A stretch of DNA of 49,893 nucleotides, from positions 1-49,893 of the forward strand of contig RPQH01000025.1 in NCBI GenBank assembly GCA_003820375.1. Reading direction: 5' to 3'. The stretch comes from Ignavibacteriota bacterium (GTDB lineage Bacteria; Bacteroidota; Ignavibacteria; Tepidaquicellales; OLB5). A program made the position numbers and the translations under genes. This document shows positions 36,336-43,998 of this stretch, one piece after another; position 1 is the first letter of the stretch; every line of letters begins with the position of its first letter. The notes beneath the pieces are model-generated. The model saw only the letters and a list, made by a program, of their open reading frames with translations, did not search any database and had not been told where the DNA came from.

Positions 36336-38261
36336 TTATTTTATTTTTTCATGCTTCCCGTTTAGCGGTTGACGTTTTGAATCTCTCGTTTCATGTTTCA
36401 CATTTGACGCTTCACGGTTTTCGGAAAGCTCATCATTTATTTCATCTTCAATCGATACCTGGATATCATATATTTTCTTATAAAAGCCATTGTTAGCAAT
36501 CAGTTCTTCATGTGTTCCGGATTCTATTACTTTACCTTTATCAAGTACAATTATCCTGTCACAATCCTGGATGGATGTTATCCTGTGAGCAATGACAATT
36601 GTTGTTTTATCCTCAATTATTCCTCTTAATGCCTTTTGAATCTCAAATTCAGTTTCTGAATCTACCGAAGATGTTGAGTCATCAAGTACAAGAATATCAG
36701 GGTTCTTCAGCAGCGTTCTTGCAAGTGTAACCCTCTGCTTCTGTCCGCCTGAGAGAGTCACTCCTTTTTCACCTACAACCGTTTCATATGATTTAGGGAA
36801 TATCTCTTCAATTATCCTGTGAATGTTAGCAACCTTTGCAGATTCTATTACTTCATCAAGCTCAGTGTCAGGTTGTACATAAGCAATATTGTCCTTTAGT
36901 GTCGTCGAAAATAAAAATGGTTTCTGAAGCACTACACCAAACTTATGACGTAAATATGTTTTTGAGTATTCGTTTATGTTCTTTCCGTCAATTGTTATCG
37001 TGCCATTTTCCGGCTCATAGAATCTAAGCAGTAGTGATATTATTGTTGATTTACCCGAACCTGTCGGACCAAGCAATGCTATATTTTCACATGCATTAAT
37101 CTTGAAACTGGCACCATTCAATACATAATGCGGGTCATTTTTATCATATCTGAAATAAACATCCTTGAACTCGATATTACCAAGTATTTTCTTTCCGCCG
37201 TTTATCTTTCCTTCATATTTTTCTTCTTCAGTATCAAGTATTGAATATAACCTGTCAATTGCAACTGATGTCATTCCCATTTCGCTTATCAACTGCGGTA
37301 CTCTTCTCATTGGCCATGTTACAAGTGTTGCATATGAATAAAACGCAACGAACTCACCTACTGTTATTGTATTTGAAAGAGCGAAATAACCGCCTGCAAA
37401 AATTGATATCGCTATCTGCAGATGTACGAAGAAATCGGATGACGGCCAGAATATCCTGTGCAAGCCCATTAACTTCAATCCCCATTCCTTCTTCTCTTTA
37501 TTCATTGATGTAAATTTTTCTATCTCGTACTGCTCTTTTGCAAATGCTTTTACTACACGGATTCCGGATAAGTTTTCCTGCACGATTGATGTCAGCTTAT
37601 CCTGTCTTTTTTCATGCTCTCTCCATATCTTCCCTTCTTTCCTGAAGAAAAATATACCGCCAAAGAAAATCACAGGAACAAACATTACTGCAATCAAAGC
37701 ATAATTGATATTTATCAGAGCCATCATTGTAAATGCGCCGATAAACACAGCAGTTAATCTTAACACTTCCACCACATGCATAGATGAGAATTTTCTTATC
37801 GTCTCTACATCACCTGTGCATCTCTGTACAAGCTCACCGGTTGGAGTTTTGCTGTAATACTCAAGCGGTAACTGCTGTATATGTGAGAACAATTTATCAC
37901 GCAGCTTCTTCATTGCTTTTTCTGTCGATGAAGCACTTAATGCACTTGAGACGAAACTGAATAATCCCCTGAATAATGATACCACCAGGAATATTACACC
38001 GAGATAAATAAGCATAATGCTTAAGTTCTCAAGCTTCCACTCAGGCAGAAAGTTATAAATTAATTTAGATACAGCGTCATCAGCGACCATCCGTGTCTTG
38101 CCATCGCTGAGGAAGAACACGATAACTTTATCTACCACGATCTGCAGAATCTTCGGCTCAAGCATTCTCATTGACACGGAGATGAGCAATAATACTGCCG
38201 CTGTAATGTAGTGGTATTTCCACTTATCAAGTATTTCGAAAATTTTTAGAAAGCTTTTCAT
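36336..38261 (-). CDS. ABC exporter subunit with degenerate Walker B (BmrC-like half transporter)
   Basis: A 641-aa half transporter: six membrane helices, then an ATPase domain with Walker A GPTGSGKST, Q-loop VLQKP, an intact signature LSGGQKQRVTLART, and Walker B ILVLDDSTSSVD, where Asp replaces the catalytic Glu, followed by AHRITS. Asp at that place, LDDS, is the BmrC/TM287 pattern of asymmetric exporters. The last 25 residues (NVKHETRDSKRQPLNGKHEK...) look like translated intergenic repeat. The gene lies about 160 bp after the leader-ORF/terminator region and is probably attenuation-controlled. The likely role is multidrug efflux. Confidence 0.92.
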   Translation of the reverse strand: MKSFLKIFEILDKWKYHYITAAVLLLISVSMRMLEPKILQIVVDKVIVFFLSDGKTRMVADDAVSKLIYNFLPEWKLENLSIMLIYLGVIFLVVSLFRGLFSFVSSALSASSTEKAMKKLRDKLFSHIQQLPLEYYSKTPTGELVQRCTGDVETIRKFSSMHVVEVLRLTAVFIGAFTMMALININYALIAVMFVPVIFFGGIFFFRKEGKIWREHEKRQDKLTSIVQENLSGIRVVKAFAKEQYEIEKFTSMNKEKKEWGLKLMGLHRIFWPSSDFFVHLQIAISIFAGGYFALSNTITVGEFVAFYSYATLVTWPMRRVPQLISEMGMTSVAIDRLYSILDTEEEKYEGKINGGKKILGNIEFKDVYFRYDKNDPHYVLNGASFKINACENIALLGPTGSGKSTIISLLLRFYEPENGTITIDGKNINEYSKTYLRHKFGVVLQKPFLFSTTLKDNIAYVQPDTELDEVIESAKVANIHRIIEEIFPKSYETVVGEKGVTLSGGQKQRVTLARTLLKNPDILVLDDSTSSVDSETEFEIQKALRGIIEDKTTIVIAHRITSIQDCDRIIVLDKGKVIESGTHEELIANNGFYKKIYDIQVSIEDEINDELSENREASNVKHETRDSKRQPLNGKHEKIK

Positions 38262-38422
38262 ATAATCATTATATTAAAATTGCGAACGAAGTGAAGCGGG
38301 TACCCTCCGGGTCATCCCAACAATTGCTGCACATAGTTCTAATTAAACTTTTTTTATTGAAAATTTGTCACTTTTTTGTAAAAGAACTGTCACTATTTAG
38401 TTTTTCCGTATTGCCGCAGTGC

Positions 38423-38460
38423 AAAAAAAAACCGCGGACTTTTAAAATTCGTCCGCGGTT
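38423..38460 (-). terminator. Strong intrinsic terminator (attenuator) before the ABC exporter operon
   Basis: The minus-strand stem AACCGCGGAC/GTCCGCGGTT is a perfect 10 bp with an 11-nt loop, followed by a run of T. It lies 27 bp after the 37-codon leader ORF stop and about 160 bp before the exporter gene on the same strand. A 15-nt near-copy of one arm at 38508-38522 can pair with the other arm, so this looks like a regulated terminator. Confidence 0.9.
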
Positions 38461-38486
38461 ATTATAAACTCTGATTTTTTGGAGAT

Positions 38487-38600
38487 TTATGTAATTATCC
38501 TCCTGTTAAACCACGGACTTTTTGGGCATACGTCTGCCATAAAAGGTGTGATAATGCCTGAGATGGCATTAAGCCAGTATTTATTATTTTGGTTTTTCAT
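38487..38600 (-). CDS. Putative 37-codon leader peptide of the ABC exporter operon
   Basis: ATG 38600 to TAA 38487. The peptide begins MKNQNNKYWLNAISG, continues IITPFMADVCPK and ends SPWFNRRIIT. No Shine-Dalgarno sequence precedes it, but the leader is A-rich. A complete TTG-N20-TATCTTTG promoter lies 80-110 bp upstream, and a strong terminator follows. Within the ORF a 7-bp hairpin (38552-38571) and a segment at 38508-38522, covering codons K27 to F31, mimic the terminator arm. There is no run of one amino acid, which argues against amino-acid starvation and for drug-induced stalling. It resembles bmrB in layout; I did not recognise the peptide sequence. Confidence 0.65.
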   Translation of the reverse strand: MKNQNNKYWLNAISGIITPFMADVCPKSPWFNRRIIT

Positions 38601-38676
38601 GTTTTTCTTATTTTAAAAAGTTAAAAAAACCTTTCCTTTTAATGGTTTATAAATTCCGTAGTTTAAGTGTTCTTTA

Positions 38677-38708
38677 CAAAGATAAAAATTCGAATCCCAA
38701 ATGTCAAG
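38677..38708 (-). promoter_or_regulatory. Bacteroidota-type promoter of the exporter leader
   Basis: On the minus strand CTTG (38705-38708), a 20-bp spacer and TATCTTTG (38677-38684) match the consensus fully. Transcription would start near 38670, giving a leader of about 70 nt before the 37-codon ORF. Confidence 0.8.
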
Positions 38709-38832
38709 AGGAGTCAACAATTTCAATCGCTCATTTTTCTGATTTTGATGATTAAGGCAAATAAATAAAGAAAAAAATTTTAAGTTAAATACTTTCTGAA
38801 TCGCAGATTTCACAGATTATGCTGATGTCACT

Positions 38833-39118
38833 GATGATAATTGATATATGTCTGAATCACAGATGACACAGATGATAGCTGATTGCACAGATAATATTTC
38901 ACTAACACGATAATATATCAGTAAATAATAAACATAATTTTAACACAAAGAAACATCTGCCTGCTGCAGTCAGGAAGGTAACAAAGTTCACAAGCGTAAA
39001 ACGAAAACAAATCATATCACCTTTGTCTTCTTTGTAGACTTTGTGTTAAAGATTTTTAATCAGTGACATCAGTCCTCATCTGTGTCATCTGTGATTCAGA
39101 CATTTATCAATTATCATC
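38833..39118. repeat. 43-bp inverted repeat pair with 9-bp-phased internal repeats
   Basis: 38833-38875 and 39076-39118 are reverse complements of each other with one mismatch. Both arms are built of degenerate 9-bp units of the type CACAGATGA. The DNA between contains a shorter inverted pair around TTTTAACACAAAG and CTTTGTGTTAAAG. No coding frame is visible in 38709-39147. Confidence 0.85.
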
Positions 39119-39147
39119 TGCGTCATCTGCGATTCAGACAATCATGC

Positions 39148-39945
39148 TTAATTCTTAATTGTTATCTCTCCCTCAATCACCGTAACCGCATTACCTGTTA
39201 AATACACTCTGCCGTTTTCAACCTTCACTCCAACTTCTCCGCCGCGTGCTGATGCCTGGTATGCCTTAAATGTATTCTTGCCAAGCCGCTTCATCCAGTA
39301 AGGACCTAATGCACAATGTGCAGAACCGGTAACAGGGTCTTCCTTCACGCCTTTTTCGGGAGCAAAGAAACGCGAGACAAAATCATATCCATCCGAGCTT
39401 CCCTTTGCGGTTACAATTGTTCCCCATGCAGGCAATGACTGAAGCAGTTCGAAATCCGGCTGCATGTTTTTTATCATATCTTCATTTTCAAATTCTATCA
39501 CATAATTCCATTCAGTCATTCCACAGTAATTTGGTTTGGCACCAAGTGCTTTTTCCAATTCAGGAGGAACAGCAATTTCCTTTTGTTCAATTAACGGAAA
39601 ATCAAGCTGAATAATATTTTCTTTCCTGCTCGCTTTCAGTTCACCGCTTCTTGTGTTAAATATTATTTCCTTGTTTTTATCCTGTCTTTCTGTTTCCCAC
39701 AAAATATGCGAGCTTGCAAGTGTTGCATGTCCGCACAGGTCAACTTCCATTGCAGGAGTGAACCATCTCAAGCTGTATGTATCTCCTGTTTTTCTTACAA
39801 ATGCTGTCTCAGAAAGATTTAATTCGAAGGCAATGTTTTTCATCAATTGCTCTTCAATTTCATTTTCAAGAATACATACCGCAGCAGGATTTCCCTTAAA
39901 CGGCTTAGATGTAAATGCATCGACTGTATAAATTGGTAGTTTCAT
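39148..39945 (-). CDS. PhzF-family isomerase/epimerase
   Basis: A 265-aa protein of the PhzF fold. The N-terminus LPIYTVDAFTSKPFKGNPAAVCIL carries the conserved Asp-Ala-Phe and GNPAAV. NLSETAFVRK has the catalytic-type Glu, and LRWFTPAMEVDLCGHATLASSH holds the family signature. FFAPEKGVKEDPVTGSAHCAL completes the active-site half. Only the phenazine pathway enzyme has a known role; most members act on unknown small acids. The gene is flanked on both sides by repeat arrays and has no operon partner. Confidence 0.93.
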   Translation of the reverse strand: MKLPIYTVDAFTSKPFKGNPAAVCILENEIEEQLMKNIAFELNLSETAFVRKTGDTYSLRWFTPAMEVDLCGHATLASSHILWETERQDKNKEIIFNTRSGELKASRKENIIQLDFPLIEQKEIAVPPELEKALGAKPNYCGMTEWNYVIEFENEDMIKNMQPDFELLQSLPAWGTIVTAKGSSDGYDFVSRFFAPEKGVKEDPVTGSAHCALGPYWMKRLGKNTFKAYQASARGGEVGVKVENGRVYLTGNAVTVIEGEITIKN

Positions 39946-40000
39946 TTTTTCAATAATCTCCTTTAATTAAAAATATAAATCGTGAATCACAGAATCAATT

Positions 40001-40036
40001 GATTTATCAGATTTATCAGATTCATCAGATTTATCG
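40001..40036. repeat. Four tandem 9-bp units (GATTTATCA)
   Basis: Four contiguous 9-bp copies with single changes, upstream of the phzF-like gene. A further 9-bp-phased stretch with ATCAG/ATCTG units follows at about 40070-40108 and includes TCTGCGATTCAGACAAT, which is also present at 39126-39142. Confidence 0.85.
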
Positions 40037-40117
40037 GATTATGAATCTTCAACACAAAGGTAACAAAGCTTTATCTGTGCAATCAGTATAATCAGCGGAA
40101 TCTGCGATTCAGACAAT

Positions 40118-40147
40118 AAAAAATCCCGCTTCACAGCGGGATTTTTT
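40118..40147. terminator. Bidirectional intrinsic terminator
   Basis: A 13-bp perfect stem (AAAAAATCCCGCT/AGCGGGATTTTTT) with a TCAC loop. It has T runs on both strands and lies 28 bp beyond the T9SS gene stop at 40176. Confidence 0.9.
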
Positions 40148-40175
40148 AAAACTTTAAACATAATCTTGTAAAGTA

Positions 40176-41096
40176 TTACTTTGCAAATACCATCTTTCTT
40201 ACTTCAACTTTCTCAGGTGTTTTAATTCTGTAGAAATAAATTCCTGACGGAAGATTTGAAGCATTAAATTTAATTGTATGTTCGCCTTCGCCCTGTGCTT
40301 CATCAACTAAAACAACAATTTCTCTGCCTAATCTGTCATACACTGTTATCTTTACATTGGTAGAGTTTCTAAGTGTATAAGTTATATTTGTTTCAGGATT
40401 AAACGGATTCGGATAGTTCTTTGTACTATAATAAGACTCTCCGGAAGAAACATCTTCGTTATTTGCATTTTCCTGCTTTACCTCTTTATTCGGTCTTTCG
40501 GCAACTAATGCAATACCTGTTTCCACTTTACCTGTTACGAACTGTTTGCCTGTCTGGTATGTTATCTGCAAGCCCATAGCTTCTTCTTCAAGAATTGAAA
40601 AATCTTCACCAATAAGCTTTGATATTATCGAAAATTCGCTTTCATTAATATTAAGGTGAATTTCTTTCCATCCTGAGAAGTTAAGGGATATCGGTTTTGA
40701 TTCAAGCCGTGTATCTGATTTTTCATCATACTTGGTATCTTTGTTTTTGTCAAACAAAATCTGTATTGTAACATTAATATCATTGCTGACGCCCTGAAGC
40801 ATCAACGATAAAATGTTATCCTGAACTATTTGGATCTTCTGTTCTTTTCTTATTAAACCGAGGAAGGTGTTTGGGCTAACTTTTTGGTCGAGAGCTAAAA
40901 TCTCAGCATATCCGTTTTCAAGATTATCAGTTTCATGGGAATATTTCATATTGAGATTTCCGCCCCAGTACCAGCCGGGAAGTTTATGGTCACCGAAACT
41001 ATCAATTATTAAGTTTTGAGACTGAGAAAAGACAGAAGTAGAAGAGAGTGCTAATGAAACTACTAAAAAGAGAAATCCATTAATGAATTTACTCAC
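40176..41096 (-). CDS. T9SS-secreted protein of unknown function
   Basis: A 306-aa protein. GTG 41096 is supported by AAGGAGG 10 nt upstream. It has a signal peptide (FINGFLFLVVSLALSSTSVFS), then a domain of about 190 residues with a beta-rich carbohydrate-binding-like look (HKLPGWYWGGNLNMKYSHE, WKEIHLNINES). The last 80 residues are a T9SS sorting domain (KNYPNPFNPETNITYTLRN ... GIYFYRIK ... VRKMVFAK). The central domain is not one I recognise. It follows a tiny T9SS protein by 44 bp. Confidence 0.85.
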   Translation of the reverse strand: MSKFINGFLFLVVSLALSSTSVFSQSQNLIIDSFGDHKLPGWYWGGNLNMKYSHETDNLENGYAEILALDQKVSPNTFLGLIRKEQKIQIVQDNILSLMLQGVSNDINVTIQILFDKNKDTKYDEKSDTRLESKPISLNFSGWKEIHLNINESEFSIISKLIGEDFSILEEEAMGLQITYQTGKQFVTGKVETGIALVAERPNKEVKQENANNEDVSSGESYYSTKNYPNPFNPETNITYTLRNSTNVKITVYDRLGREIVVLVDEAQGEGEHTIKFNASNLPSGIYFYRIKTPEKVEVRKMVFAK

Positions 41097-41140
41097 TACG
41101 TTTTTACCTCCTTATAAATTATGAAATGATGATGAATAAA

Positions 41141-41506
41141 CTACTTGACGAGAGTCATCCTTTTAACGGATGAATATTCTCCCACTTGTAGCTTATAGAG
41201 ATAAATTCCTGCGGGAAGCTGTGTAGCATCAAAAGAATACTCGTGATATCCTTGTGTTTGATACTCATCAACTAAAACCTCAACGACCTGTCCAACTAAA
41301 TTATATACTGTTAGTTTTACCATGGCATTGGTTTTCAGATCATATGAAAGTATGGTGGATGGATTAAACGGATTAGGATAATTCTGATGAAGTATGTACT
41401 TATCAGGATTACCCTTAAAGTCTAATTGTTCTTTAGTGAAGGCATTTTGGGTAAAAACACCTAAAATAAAAAACAAACTGATTATAACCACGTATACTTG
41501 CTTCAT
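41141..41506 (-). CDS. Minimal T9SS protein: signal peptide plus sorting domain only
   Basis: A 121-aa product: signal peptide MKQVYVVIISLFFILGVFTQ, a short linker of about 18 residues, then directly the sorting domain (YILHQNYPNPFNPSTILSYD ... GIYLYKLQVGEYSSVKRMTLVK). There is no passenger domain. It could be a remnant that lost its cargo, or a real small surface component. It is upstream of another T9SS gene on the same strand, 44 bp away. Confidence 0.85.
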   Translation of the reverse strand: MKQVYVVIISLFFILGVFTQNAFTKEQLDFKGNPDKYILHQNYPNPFNPSTILSYDLKTNAMVKLTVYNLVGQVVEVLVDEYQTQGYHEYSFDATQLPAGIYLYKLQVGEYSSVKRMTLVK

Positions 41507-41639
41507 TTATCTCTTTTATTTATGTAAAACTAAAAATATTTTCCTTTAAAGTCAATATATAATTTCTAACGTATATAAGGCATTATCTTTATTTCGCTGG
41601 AAAACAGCAAATTAGCTGTTTCCCAGCTTTAAATATTGC

Positions 41640-43154
41640 TTATTCTACTCTTAAAATGAAAATTCTTGCCTCACCATCGGCTGTAACGACATTCAAAAGT
41701 ATGGTATCACCTGCTTTTTTCCCGTTAACTATATTTACTAAATCATCAACACTGCTTACTTTTTGCTTATCCGCATCAACTATTACGTAACCTTCCCTCA
41801 AACCTCTATTAAATGCTTCAGAGTAAGTTTCTACTCCGGTTATTAAAATTCCGCTGTTTATATCAAGTTTTTTCTTTGTAGCATTATCCAGCTCGGTTAT
41901 TCTTATTCCAATAGACTTAATTGCCGTAGATGACCTTTCACTCTGGTTATCCTCATCTCTGCGCATATTGTTATTAATCGATTCACTTGTATTTGCATCT
42001 GTTCTTGGTTTCAAAGTAACTTCTTTTTCAATATTTTTACCATCTCTGAATATCTGCAATTTAACTGTTTCTCCCGGATGCTTGCTTCCAATAATGGTTT
42101 GAAGCTGGTTAGCAGCATTTACATCTTTCCCGTCAACTGAAAGGATGATATCCCCTGTTTTAATTCCGGCATCTTCACCTGCACCGCCTTTTACAACATT
42201 CTGAACCAATACACCTTTTGCCTGGTCTAATCCAAGTCCTTTTGCCATTGTCTCATCAACTGACTGAATGTTTACACCAATATATCCTCTGTTTACTTTT
42301 CCTGTTTTTATTAAATCAGTTGAAACAGATTTAACCATATTTGCAGGAATAGCAAATCCATATCCCTGGTAATAACCGGTATTGGTTTTAATTGCAGAGT
42401 TGATTCCAATTAACTGCCCGTTAATATCGACTAATGCTCCGCCGCTGTTTCCCGGGTTGATAGCTGCATCTGTTTGAATGAAATTTTCAATTCCATATCC
42501 TGCCTGGTCACCATTGATACCGATATTTCTGCCTAATGCACTTACGATACCTGCTGTTACTGTATAGTTAAGTCCAAGCGGGTTGCCGATTGCAAGCACC
42601 CACTGCCCTACCTGTACATCATCAGAATTACCCAATGATATAACCGGAAGGTCATTAGCTTCAACTTTAATTACCGCAAGATCTGTATTGGGGTCTGTTC
42701 CAATAAGTTTTGCGTTAAACTCTCTTTTATCCGTTAAGGTAACTTTTATACCATTATCACCTGCATCTTTTACAACATGATTATTAGTAACAATATATCC
42801 GTCTTTAGAGATAATAACACCTGAACCGCTTCCCATCTCCGGTCCCTGGTCAGGCATTTTAAAATCCGGACCAAAGAAGAAATGGAAACCATCATCTTCC
42901 TGCTGGTTTTTCTTTGGCTCAGTCTTTACAACTATACTTACTACAGTTGGCGTAACAGATTTACTGATTTCTACAAAAGCATCGTTTAATGACTTAACAT
43001 CAGGATTTGTTTTTAACGGTGGTGATGTATTAAATTCTATCTGTGTATCTGAATGAAGCAATTTTGCACCGCTAAAATTAGCAATAAGTACAGCTCCAAA
43101 TATTAACGCAAACATAACAACAAATCCTGCTGCTATGATAGATTTTCTTGACAT
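41640..43154 (-). CDS. htrA: HtrA/Do-type periplasmic serine protease with two PDZ domains
   Basis: A 504-aa protein starting at ATG 43154 with AAAGGAG upstream; an earlier TTG would add 16 residues before the signal segment. A single N-terminal membrane helix or signal (SIIAAGFVVMFALIFGAVLI) is followed by the trypsin-like domain with catalytic His126 (TNNHVV), Asp158 (DPNTDLAVIK) and Ser237 (GNSGGAL). The first PDZ is near GYIGVNIQSVDE ... GDIILSVDGKDV and the second near the C-terminus. It degrades or refolds misfolded envelope proteins. The mRNA leader contains a 14-bp palindrome. Confidence 0.95.
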   Translation of the reverse strand: MSRKSIIAAGFVVMFALIFGAVLIANFSGAKLLHSDTQIEFNTSPPLKTNPDVKSLNDAFVEISKSVTPTVVSIVVKTEPKKNQQEDDGFHFFFGPDFKMPDQGPEMGSGSGVIISKDGYIVTNNHVVKDAGDNGIKVTLTDKREFNAKLIGTDPNTDLAVIKVEANDLPVISLGNSDDVQVGQWVLAIGNPLGLNYTVTAGIVSALGRNIGINGDQAGYGIENFIQTDAAINPGNSGGALVDINGQLIGINSAIKTNTGYYQGYGFAIPANMVKSVSTDLIKTGKVNRGYIGVNIQSVDETMAKGLGLDQAKGVLVQNVVKGGAGEDAGIKTGDIILSVDGKDVNAANQLQTIIGSKHPGETVKLQIFRDGKNIEKEVTLKPRTDANTSESINNNMRRDEDNQSERSSTAIKSIGIRITELDNATKKKLDINSGILITGVETYSEAFNRGLREGYVIVDADKQKVSSVDDLVNIVNGKKAGDTILLNVVTADGEARIFILRVE

Positions 43155-43181
43155 TTGTTTCTCCTTTTTATATAAATATTT

Positions 43182-43195
43182 GTCTTTTAAAAGAC
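43182..43195 (-). promoter_or_regulatory. 14-bp palindrome GTCTTTTAAAAGAC upstream of htrA
   Basis: A perfect palindrome centred about 34 bp before the htrA ATG. It could be an operator or a start-proximal mRNA hairpin. No regulator is known from the sequence. Confidence 0.5.
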
Positions 43196-43242
43196 TTTTC
43201 AAACAGAAAAGTTATGTATTATTGCTTCGTTAAGTTCTCCTT

Positions 43243-43998
43243 TTATCCTATAACTTTTTTAGTTTTTGAGAATCCTTTTTCTTCAAGATGCTGATCAAAA
43301 TGTCTTTCAAAAAACTTCTCCAAAATTATATCATTTGGTTTTACAATATTAAGTCTCATGATTTCATCAAAGTTCCCTCTGTGAAATGCTTTTAAAATCC
43401 CTATATTATCATAATTTAGCATTAAATTTTCATCATTTACAACCCCATTAGAATTTAGATGATAATTGTTATTAAAAGGTTTAAAATTGTAATGTAAATT
43501 ATTGTAACCTGATAATTCATTATCACCTGCCAAAGTCTCAACATCAATTGCAAAACCCAATGCATTTGCAAGCTGAAATTCAAAATTAAATAACATATTA
43601 CTATAGTTATTAGTTGCATCCTCCAGTTTTTTCAATGTTTCAGAGAGAAGGTCAAATAACTTTGTATGCTGGTGATTCTCAACTGTAGTTCTGTTCGTTA
43701 ATTCAACAATCTTATATCCAATTTCTATTTTCTCATTACAATCATACAGCTTTTTCATTGGCTGTGCGTATTCAGCACCGGAAATTAAATGTAAAGTACG
43801 GTTTTCATTATAATAAAAAATGATATTTAAATGTGCAATAGATTGAAGCACCCCTCCCCAGCGGCTTTTCGTATCCCTTACTCCTTTGGCAATACATTTT
43901 ATTTTGCCAAATTCCCTGGTGAAAAAAGTAATTATTTTGCTGGTTTCGCGGTAATTACTGTATTTTAAAATTATCGCTTCAGTTTTAACTAATGCCAT
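43243..43998 (-). CDS. recO: DNA repair protein RecO
   Basis: RecO loads RecA onto gaps coated with SSB, with RecF/RecR. The 251-aa protein has the N-terminal OB fold typical of the family: MALVKTEAIILKYSNYRETSKIITFFTREFGKIKCIAKGVR. A helical C-terminal half follows, with no obvious zinc finger, as in many Bacteroidota RecO proteins. Its ATG overlaps the mtnA stop (TAATG), so the two are translationally coupled. Confidence 0.92.
   Translation of the reverse strand: MALVKTEAIILKYSNYRETSKIITFFTREFGKIKCIAKGVRDTKSRWGGVLQSIAHLNIIFYYNENRTLHLISGAEYAQPMKKLYDCNEKIEIGYKIVELTNRTTVENHQHTKLFDLLSETLKKLEDATNNYSNMLFNFEFQLANALGFAIDVETLAGDNELSGYNNLHYNFKPFNNNYHLNSNGVVNDENLMLNYDNIGILKAFHRGNFDEIMRLNIVKPNDIILEKFFERHFDQHLEEKGFSKTKKVIG

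Noticed and set aside
38487-38600. Amino-acid biosynthesis-type attenuator
   Set aside because: The leader peptide has no run of one amino acid and the downstream genes are exporters.
38613-38813. 66-codon minus-strand frame above the exporter leader
   Set aside because: It overlaps the promoter (38677-38708), has no ribosome site and has unlikely composition; the 37-codon ORF downstream of the promoter fits much better.
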